Assembly: GCA_030849065.1 (NCBI GenBank)
Contig: JASAON010001559.1
Location: forward strand, 1-56,005
Length of the DNA stretch: 56,005 bases
Direction of reading: 5' to 3'
Origin: Jaenimonas drosophilae
Taxonomy: Eukaryota; Euglenozoa; Kinetoplastea; Trypanosomatida; Trypanosomatidae
The translations under genes and the position numbers were made by a program. The notes beneath the pieces are model-generated. The model searched no databases, had not been told where the DNA came from, and saw nothing but the letters and a program-made list of their open reading frames with translations. How positions within the stretch are numbered: the stretch's first letter is position 1; the number at the start of each line of letters is the position of its first letter. Positions 49,632-56,005 of this stretch are shown one piece after another.

Positions 49632-49804
49632 GTGAAAAAAAAAACCTTGCAGCAAAGAAAACTTGCTTGTGTGCAGGAACAAAAAAAAAGGCACAATAAA
49701 AAGAAGTTCAACCGCAATTCTAGAAGGTATCAGATGTAACTTATTTGCAAGATAATTCGTACAGAAATTTGGTTTAGTGGGGTCAAGTTCAGCGCGCTGA
49801 TTGG

Positions 49805-50212
49805 TCAAAGGTACCTGTCGCACAGTGAAATCATTTCTTTGTTGAATTGAGGGCTGCGAATGCGACATGTTGGGTTGCAGAAAGGATTCAAGAGATGCTT
49901 CACCGCCACTCCATATGCTGCAGTGAAAAACTGATTTAAATCAATTCTGGTCGCGCCAGTATGAAGGACCAACAGCTTCAACGGCGCAATGCCTACAAAT
50001 GCCGACACAGAGTACGACTCTCCACTTGGTAGCTCGAGTTTTCCGAGGAAAGCATCGCTGACAGTTCGTTGCAAGTCTTCAACAACATCTACTGCTGCAT
50101 AAATCCGAAATAGGAGCGAAAGATCAATATCACTATCTCTGGAGGCGCCTTTGGTATAAGTGAACCCGGACGAATCGTTTTGCCCAAGCAGAACAAATAC
50201 AGGATTCGACAT
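49805..50212 (-). CDS. TRAPPC2L (Tca17)-like TRAPP complex subunit
   Basis: The protein is 135 residues, with ATG at 50212 on the minus strand. Sequence features match the sedlin/TRAPPC2L family: a core DVVEDLQRTVSDAFLGKLEL, then SYSVSAFVGIAPLKLLVL, and a C-terminal NPFCNPTCRI RSPQF that lines up with the NPFYNPGDRIQS block of TRAPPC2L. These longin-fold proteins belong to TRAPP tethering complexes that act as Rab exchange factors in ER-Golgi or Golgi traffic. The length agrees with the family. It is the first gene of the minus-strand unit, directly beside the divergent strand switch, so its 5' end lies close to the putative start region. Family assignment rests on my reading of the motifs. 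Confidence 0.82.
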   Translation of the reverse strand: MSNPVFVLLGQNDSSGFTYTKGASRDSDIDLSLLFRIYAAVDVVEDLQRTVSDAFLGKLELPSGESYSVSAFVGIAPLKLLVLHTGATRIDLNQFFTAAYGVAVKHLLNPFCNPTCRIRSPQFNKEMISLCDRYL

Positions 50213-50804
50213 TCAACCTAAGATTTTTTTTTGGAAGGGAAAAGGGAGGGAGCAACTGGAGATTTTTGCAGTTTTCTTTCATAAAGAAGCGCAGGGGTGT
50301 GTGTTTCTGTCTTGGGGGGTGTTGTCCGTTCTCCCTCATCCCGGGTTGGGGGTCCGCGTGCTTGCGTTTTGGCTGGTCGCGCGCGCGCTGGGGGGGGCCT
50401 TCATTTTCGTGGCTTGGGTTTTGTGGGGCTGGCGGGCGGGTGCGTTTGTGTGTGTGGGGGGGGGGGGGACGGGGAAGGGGGGGTGGTTTACAGCATGTGG
50501 GGCGGCTTCCAAGGGCGGGGTGGCAATGATGAATGGTGTTACTGCTGCCGGATTGGTTGTCGTTGGCTCCCCTTTTAAAACGGAATCTCTCTCTTGTGGA
50601 AATCATCATTGCAATACGCTTGGTAATGCTGCTTGGAAGTTTTGACTTCAAAGAGCTACGTCCTTCAATAGTGTCTTCGATTGCATTTGATATTTTATGC
50701 CAAAATGTATCTCTAAATATCCTATTTTTCTGTGTGTCGCTCTCTCCCTCTCTGTCGCTAAAGAAAAAAGTTCTCGCATAGGGTTACTTAGCTTTAGTAT
50801 CGCC
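50213..50804. promoter_or_regulatory. divergent strand-switch region, probable Pol II start region
   Basis: TRAPPC2L (minus) and actin (plus) diverge from this 592-base interval. It has long plus-strand G runs, G6 at 50324, G8 at 50390, G13 at 50456-50468 and G7 at 50477, in a GC-rich core at about 50295-50580, flanked by T-rich stretches. In T. brucei, divergent switch regions hold dispersed Pol II starts marked by H2A.Z and enriched in G runs and GT-rich DNA. A pyrimidine tract at about 50735-50760 with AG at 50770 or 50790 would provide the actin splice acceptor. No tRNA is present here. Confidence 0.7.
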
Positions 50805-51935
50805 ATGTTTGAACAAGAACAGACTTCTATCGTCTGCGACAATGGGTCTGGAATGGTGAAGGCCGGATTTTCTGGAGATGATGCTCCTCGCCACGTATTT
50901 CCTGCAATTGTTGGACGGCCGAAAAACCAGCAAGCAATGATGGGAAGTGCAAACAAGAAGGTTTTTGTCGGCGATGAGGCTCAGGCGAAGCGGGGCGTAC
51001 TCACTCTCAAATATCCCATTGAGCATGGCATCGTGACCAATTGGGATGACATGGAAAAGATTTGGCACCACACGTTTTATAACGAATTGCGTGTGAATCC
51101 AGAACAGCACAGCGTCCTTCTAACTGAGGCTCCGATGAATCCAAAGCAAAATCGCGAAAAAATGACACAGATCATGTTTGAGACATTCAGCGTACCAGCG
51201 ATGTATGTAAATATTCAAGCTGTACTATCGCTATACTCATCTGGTCGTACGACAGGAATTGTTTTAGACGCTGGCGATGGAGTAACTCACACTGTTCCGA
51301 TTTACGAAGGTTATTCTCTTCCTCATGCCATACGTCGCGTGGACATGGCTGGCCGTGATCTGACAGAGTATCTCATGAAGTTGATGATGGAGACTGGACT
51401 CACATTCACATCTACTGCCGAGAAGGAAATTGTTCGTAATGTCAAGGAGCAGCTGTGCTATGTTGCGCTGGATTTTGAAGAAGAAATGACGAACAGTGCA
51501 AAAACCGCGAATGAGGAACCATATGAGCTTCCGGATGGAAATATTATGCAGGTGGGGAGTCAGCGCTTTCGTTGTCCTGAGGGCCTTTTCAAACCGTCAT
51601 TGCTTGGACTGAACGACGCACCTGGTTTCCCAGATATGGTTTTTCAATCTATCAACAAGTGCGATATAGATGTGCGGCGTGAATTGTATGGAAACATAGT
51701 TCTCTCAGGTGGATCCACTATGTTTCGTAATCTTCCCGAGAGGCTTGGCAAGGAAATTTGCAATCTGGCCCCGTCATCCATCAAGCCGAAGGTAGTGGCA
51801 CCCCCTGAAAGGAAGTACAGCGTTTGGATAGGTGGATCAATTTTGTCATCTCTCTCAACGTTTCAAACGATGTGGATTAAAAAGAGCGAGTACGACGAAG
51901 TTGGTGCTGGCATTGTTCACAACAAATGCTTCTAA
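50805..51935 (+). CDS. ACT: actin
   Basis: The protein is 376 residues from the ATG at 50805, the normal actin length; the frame is open back to 50697, but the [21 protein letters not shown] start is the conserved N-terminus. Nucleotide-binding loops [18 protein letters not shown] and [17 protein letters not shown] are intact, as is [14 protein letters not shown] and the C-terminal KCF. The DNase-loop region and other surfaces diverge from animal actin, as is usual in trypanosomatids. It forms filaments needed for vesicle and kinetoplast-related processes, as known in the group. It is the first plus-strand gene of the right array. Confidence 0.97.
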   Translation: MFEQEQTSIVCDNGSGMVKAGFSGDDAPRHVFPAIVGRPKNQQAMMGSANKKVFVGDEAQAKRGVLTLKYPIEHGIVTNWDDMEKIWHHTFYNELRVNPEQHSVLLTEAPMNPKQNREKMTQIMFETFSVPAMYVNIQAVLSLYSSGRTTGIVLDAGDGVTHTVPIYEGYSLPHAIRRVDMAGRDLTEYLMKLMMETGLTFTSTAEKEIVRNVKEQLCYVALDFEEEMTNSAKTANEEPYELPDGNIMQVGSQRFRCPEGLFKPSLLGLNDAPGFPDMVFQSINKCDIDVRRELYGNIVLSGGSTMFRNLPERLGKEICNLAPSSIKPKVVAPPERKYSVWIGGSILSSLSTFQTMWIKKSEYDEVGAGIVHNKCF

Positions 51936-52236
51936 ACGTTGCGTTTCATCAAGAATTATGCAAGTTGCAACACTGAAATTTCGGTGGTATGCTCTCTCCG
52001 TCCATTTCAAGCGTCGCGTGCAATCAAACGCAGCTGTATATATTAGATGCCATTATTCTCTGTCAGTCCCACTGTGTCGTGCCGAGAATTTGTAGCTTAT
52101 ATATAATTTCATATTTTGTGAGTCCTGTACCAAATGCTACGGAGAATGTTCCAAGATGCAGTAATTTCAAATTTCCTGATCTTTGCAATTTGAGAAGGTT
52201 CACGCATATTTACTAGATATAGAGTACAGTTTTTTC
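51936..52236 (+). other. non-coding spacer
   Basis: This 301-base AT-rich spacer has TATATA-like and T-rich stretches and AG dinucleotides at 52194-52195 and 52222-52223. The next open frame extends back to 52183 only through a TTG codon. Confidence 0.45.
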
Positions 52237-55200
52237 ATGTCGAAGAATCCTCCACCAGGGTTGTGCAGAGAAGAGCTAGCCGCATCTCGTACAGAGCTCA
52301 GTGAGTCGAATAACTCTTGCATACCACCTGATGAGGCACTTTTGGGCAAAGTTAAATCAACAATGAGTGACATCGTTGCAAGTTTTGAGGCTTCTGGGAC
52401 AAGCACTTCCTTCAGTGTTGATGATCACATAGCTGCTACGGAGAGGCACCTCAATGCGCTAAAACAATTAAAAATGGATCGCACGGCTTCCGCAGGTTGC
52501 TCAACGCCAAATGCCGCTTTTGGCACTCCACCTCCAGCAAGCCTTAGTTCCCCAAATAGCCGCCCATCGACTTACATTGCGGCTGTTCTGCGCCCCAAAA
52601 AAGTATCACCAAAAAGATCACCATTTATTACACGCGGAGAGGTTGAGGCTGCTCGACACACATCGGCTCTGCGCAGTGAGGAGAGACAGCGCCGCGCAGA
52701 GGAGCGACGCCTTGATTATCTTCAGGAACTAAAAATGAAGTCATCTGCGGCTGATGCACGAGTCATGCAGGTGAAAGCAAGACGCGAAATGGCTGAACAG
52801 CAGCGTATTATCGCGCAGGATCGCCTTCAAAATGGAATTCGCCGAGCGCAAGAAGTGCTTCAACAGACAAAAGAGCGGGCTCAGCATGCTCATTCACACA
52901 TTGATGAGGTGCGATTAACCAACGAGCTGCGGCAACAGACCAAGGCTCTCTTACTTGACAAGAAAATGAACGAGGTAGTTCATAATCGAGAGCAAAAGCT
53001 TGAGGAGAGACAACGACTTGCTCAGGAGAGAAAAGATGCAATTATGGCTGCTGCTGAGAGGCGAAGAAACTTGAGTCAAGAACGTCTGGAGAAACAGCAG
53101 CAACGTGAGCAGCAGCGCCAAGAAAATATTCGCCGTATGGAAGATCAAAAGAGGCAAGACCAGGAGCAAAAGCAGCGGAAGGCGGATGAATGGGAGAAGA
53201 AGGTACTTCAGCATTACGAAGATGCTAACGCTGAAGCAGAAGCGTTGTGCCAAAAAACAGAAATGAAGTTTTCAAAGAGTGCTGAATTACTGAATAAGAG
53301 ACGAGTGATGCAGCAAAAAAAAGTGCAACTTCAGGATCAGAAGTTTAGGGAAGCTCAACAGCGACGAAACGGTGAGCTGGACTCAAAACCAGCATATCAA
53401 GAATTACTTCCACCAGGGACAGCAATTGAGGAGGAACAACTTTCTCAACGAATGTCGAAAACTGTTGCTGCTGCGCAACGACAAGGTCGTATATATTGCG
53501 AAACGTATCAAAAAGATTGTCTTCGTTCGGTGAAAGATCTGAACCGTTGCAGACTACGTCTCATATTCTCTCGTTTAGCGACTTCTTTATCAGGGTCAGG
53601 GTCGGTGGCTCAATCTATTCATGCACTCAATGAAATTAAGGCATCTTCGCTGACTGAATTGGATATGGAGTACTTGAGGTATTTTAATTCGTACGAAGTA
53701 ATTGTGAAAGCTATCACGGAGTCGCGGAAGCTGAGGGAGCTTACATTATTTCGACAATCTGCAGGCTTACTGAGGTTGTTGTTCAGCGATTCTGCCGAAG
53801 GCCGGACGAACATCCTCCATTTTTCTCGCTGTGGGAATATCGTTCCTCTTGTGCAGTGCCTCCGTGAGGAACTGAAAACATTGAAGCAACACAGCAATTC
53901 TGATATTCTGAGACTCCTGCTCTTTCTAATTGGAAAGTGCTTGGAGGGAATCTGTGCTGAAGCTTCTACCAATGGAAGTCTTCAATCCACTCGGGATCAA
54001 GTTTTGAGTGACTTAGAGTCTTTTGGCATGGATCGGCTTTGTCAGGTTGTTGTAAAGCTTTGCACTTCGGAGGAAGACCTTGAGCTTGCACACAGTGCTT
54101 TGTGTGTGATTCACGCGCAGATCTCAGTTTATGCTCGTAGGAAAACAGAAGTGAAGTCCAGTTGGTTTACCAGCGTCTCCACCTCGCTGTTCACCCTCCT
54201 ACAGAATGTTGTTACGCCAGATACCGGATCTCCTCTCCGAGAGGATGCGAAATCGATGAGCTGCGGTAGGGTGACGGTCCTTTTTTGTGTGCTGCGAGTT
54301 TTGAACATGCTAGCCCGGTGGCAACTTGGAGCTCTCCAAGAGCTTCTTCACGATGGGGGAAATGCGGTTCCTGAGAAAGAGGTACAGCAAACTGCGAATG
54401 CAGCTCTCTCTCGAATGGAACTGTTTCACGTTTTCAGTTGCTATTTTTCGTATATTGCGGGCCACATCGGCCATCTGGAAGCAATTGAGAGCTCAGAACC
54501 TGCTGAGACGAGCAGCCCTTCCTTTGTGGAAGCAATGCGTTTTGGAATCACTCTTTCATCATTTCCATCTTATCCGATGTACGCGACTGAACAAGTTGAT
54601 GCGTATGAACCAGGTGGACCTCGGTACCCCCTTCGATCATCGTTACATGAGTGTCTGCTACTTATCGGTTATTTATCGCTGGATGATCGCCTCCTCCAAG
54701 AAATGCTCTCTTGGGGAACAGAAAAAACGCTGCTCGGTACTATCATTAGTACCTTACCAATTCACTATTTCACAAAAGGAAGACACATTTTATTTCCAAC
54801 CTTTGTGTGTGCCTTGACGGAGAGCTACAAGAATAATCTTGTTGCTCGACATGAAATGGATCTTCGACAGTTGCTGACTTTTGTGGAAGATGAGTATAAT
54901 CTGTTGAGCAAGAAGGCGAAGTCGTTCGCGTTGGAACATGCTTCACAGTTGAAGTCGCACAAGGCAAGGACAGATCCCCAGCACTTTTCCCTGATGAGTT
55001 CTGTTGGGAAAAGCTGGGCGGACATGACTGATGACGAAGAAGAGCAGTCAGAAACTGCACCAGTGGCGGATGCCCCTACCACAACCCCATCTACCGAAAA
55101 AGAGAGACTCTGCAAGTCGCTCAAAACGGTAGCTGGCTCTGGTAATGATGTCTTCTACAGAGTTGAGAGAAGAATACCTGTCGCTTATTGGCCAGGCGTG

Positions 55201-55242
55201 ATCGCCCAACTGCAGCAAACGCTGAAGTCAACCGCTCATTAA
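52237..55242 (+). CDS. SCAPER homologue (S-phase cyclin A-associated protein family)
   Basis: The protein is 1001 residues from the ATG at 52237. After a disordered N-terminus (about 1-135) comes a long charged coiled coil (about 138-380) rich in Arg, Glu and Gln, like SCAPER. The C-terminal part is helical. LPIHYFTKGRHILFPTF (about 840-856) followed by ARHEMDLRQLLTFVED aligns with the conserved end of human SCAPER (LPFQYFSDPRLIKVLFPSL and EQEMSCVLLATFIQD in my memory). The C2H2 finger present between coil and C-terminal region in animal SCAPER is not seen. SCAPER is linked to cyclin A/CDK2, cilia and mRNA decay factors in animals. Function in trypanosomatids is unknown to me. Follows actin on the same strand. 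Confidence 0.75.
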   Translation: MSKNPPPGLCREELAASRTELSESNNSCIPPDEALLGKVKSTMSDIVASFEASGTSTSFSVDDHIAATERHLNALKQLKMDRTASAGCSTPNAAFGTPPPASLSSPNSRPSTYIAAVLRPKKVSPKRSPFITRGEVEAARHTSALRSEERQRRAEERRLDYLQELKMKSSAADARVMQVKARREMAEQQRIIAQDRLQNGIRRAQEVLQQTKERAQHAHSHIDEVRLTNELRQQTKALLLDKKMNEVVHNREQKLEERQRLAQERKDAIMAAAERRRNLSQERLEKQQQREQQRQENIRRMEDQKRQDQEQKQRKADEWEKKVLQHYEDANAEAEALCQKTEMKFSKSAELLNKRRVMQQKKVQLQDQKFREAQQRRNGELDSKPAYQELLPPGTAIEEEQLSQRMSKTVAAAQRQGRIYCETYQKDCLRSVKDLNRCRLRLIFSRLATSLSGSGSVAQSIHALNEIKASSLTELDMEYLRYFNSYEVIVKAITESRKLRELTLFRQSAGLLRLLFSDSAEGRTNILHFSRCGNIVPLVQCLREELKTLKQHSNSDILRLLLFLIGKCLEGICAEASTNGSLQSTRDQVLSDLESFGMDRLCQVVVKLCTSEEDLELAHSALCVIHAQISVYARRKTEVKSSWFTSVSTSLFTLLQNVVTPDTGSPLREDAKSMSCGRVTVLFCVLRVLNMLARWQLGALQELLHDGGNAVPEKEVQQTANAALSRMELFHVFSCYFSYIAGHIGHLEAIESSEPAETSSPSFVEAMRFGITLSSFPSYPMYATEQVDAYEPGGPRYPLRSSLHECLLLIGYLSLDDRLLQEMLSWGTEKTLLGTIISTLPIHYFTKGRHILFPTFVCALTESYKNNLVARHEMDLRQLLTFVEDEYNLLSKKAKSFALEHASQLKSHKARTDPQHFSLMSSVGKSWADMTDDEEEQSETAPVADAPTTTPSTEKERLCKSLKTVAGSGNDVFYRVERRIPVAYWPGVIAQLQQTLKSTAH

Positions 55243-55555
55243 TCCAAGCTCAAATTCTCAAGATTCAAATGAGTGGCGCCTTGGCGTAAGTACACCTTGG
55301 CTGTAGATTGGACCCGTAAATATATTCAGAAATGAATTTCTGACGAAACACATAGCTTGCTAGATATTGTGCGACATTCTTCCATCAGAGTTGGAAAGCG
55401 TCAGCGCGTGCAGTTGCATCTTTTTTTCATTCTACTCTGTTTGGTCTTTTTAAAAAGATTATCGATACTAATTTCAGGCCAGACAGTTCTCGTCGCACGC
55501 ATTGGCGACGTTTGAGCGACTAAGCTCCCACTTCCTGCTAGTTTCATCCAGAGCG
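55243..55555 (+). other. non-coding spacer
   Basis: This 313-base spacer has a T-rich tract at about 55420-55450 followed by AAAAAG (AG near 55460), a plausible acceptor for the kinase. No other feature. Confidence 0.45.
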
Positions 55556-56005
55556 ATGGCGGAAGCTCCAGAAAGCCTCCGTAGCATTTTTAACGGGAAA
55601 ATTTTGCTCACGCGACTCCTCGGAAAAGGAGGATTTGGAGAAGTCTATCAAGGTGTTCAGGCTTCCGATGGAACTCCAGTGGCTGTGAAGATTGAACGCA
55701 ACACGGGCCGCAATTCCTTCCTATTCCACGAAATTCGAGTCATGCAAGAGATTCAGGCGACTCGAACGAAGGATGGGTTGCCTGGCATTGCAACTCTCTT
55801 GTTCTTTGGAAAGGAGCGTGACTACCGAATTCTTGTGATGGCTCTACTGGGTGAGTCACTGGAGGACTTGCACCGCAAACTCAACTATTTTTCGCTGAAA
55901 ACGGTGACTCTCCTAGCAGACCAGATGCTTGATCGGTTAGAGTATGTCCACTCCGCTGGCTATGCACACAGAGATCTGAAGCCGGATAACTTTGTCATTG
56001 GAAGG
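55556..56005 (+). CDS. casein kinase 1-like protein kinase, 3' end outside window
   Basis: The N-terminal 150 residues are visible, from ATG at 55556 to the window edge. The Gly-rich loop LLGKGGFGEVYQG (about 21-33), catalytic Lys45 in VAVKIE and the catalytic loop HRDLKPDN (138-145) are present. The sequence ILVMALLGESLEDLHRK, following the hinge, is typical of CK1 family kinases (LGPSLEDL). DLKPDN replaces the common DIKPDN. The activation loop lies outside the window, so activity cannot be judged. Probably a Ser/Thr kinase with preference for primed or acidic sites. Confidence 0.9.
   Translation, partial: MAEAPESLRSIFNGKILLTRLLGKGGFGEVYQGVQASDGTPVAVKIERNTGRNSFLFHEIRVMQEIQATRTKDGLPGIATLLFFGKERDYRILVMALLGESLEDLHRKLNYFSLKTVTLLADQMLDRLEYVHSAGYAHRDLKPDNFVIGR

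Noticed and set aside
47883..49868. Longer form of the hexose transporter starting at 49868
   Set aside because: The extra 79 residues overlap TRAPPC2L in another frame; the ATG at 49631 gives a family-typical N-terminus.
1..56005. Searched by eye for CRISPR arrays, transposases, reverse transcriptases and other mobile-element proteins
   Set aside because: None seen; repeats found are microsatellites, one 45-bp duplication and the degenerate block near 47.2-47.8 kb.

Overview
This window looks like nuclear DNA of a trypanosomatid (Kinetoplastea). The protein-coding genes have no introns and lie in long same-strand arrays. Polypyrimidine tracts followed by AG (spliced-leader acceptor style) precede the start codons. 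Pol III genes sit where the arrays change strand. The gene set is also typical: mitochondrial HslU, kinetoplastid CCCH proteins, an eIF4G, a Pho89-type phosphate transporter, a trypanosomatid hexose transporter and a divergent actin. I cannot name the species. Coding GC and microsatellite-rich spacers are compatible with a monoxenous lineage, but that is only an impression.

Layout. (1) Positions 1-43192 are one plus-strand polycistronic array: an unidentified 3' fragment, a Pro-rich membrane protein, a MAPR/cytochrome b5-like protein, a coiled-coil protein, a DYRK-family kinase, a PP2C phosphatase, two CCCH zinc-finger proteins with very long flanking untranslated DNA, a DRS1/DDX27-like helicase, a mitochondrial carrier, a KY-type pseudo-transglutaminase, an FMO-like oxidase, HslU, three poorly known proteins, eIF4G, NADH-cytochrome b5 reductase, a LOG-like protein and a PiT transporter. 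(2) Positions 43193-47882 are a convergent strand-switch region. It holds a tRNA-Glu(CUC) on + and a 5S rRNA on -, facing each other across a 2.25-kb G-run-rich island, followed by a degenerate repeat block. (3) Positions 47883-50212 are a short minus-strand unit (hexose transporter, TRAPPC2L). (4) Positions 50213-50804 are a compact divergent strand-switch region, again with long G runs and probably a Pol II start region. (5) Positions 50805-56005 are a new plus-strand array: actin, a SCAPER homologue and the 5' part of a casein kinase 1.

The genes do not form one pathway; as usual in kinetoplastids, neighbours share transcription rather than function. A post-transcriptional theme is visible all the same. 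Two CCCH proteins, one carrying a YRHNPY motif of the kind that recruits MKT1, lie in the same array as an eIF4G with a clear eIF4E-binding site. From memory, unverified, EIF4G1, HslU1, a cytochrome b5 reductase and the ZC3H12/ZC3H13 pair are also near each other on T. brucei chromosome 5, so the left array may be syntenic with it.

The observations I would follow up first are the GC island bounded on both sides by Pol III terminators, the related G-run tract in the divergent switch region, the YRHNPY motif, and a perfect 16-bp hairpin downstream of the eIF4G gene.
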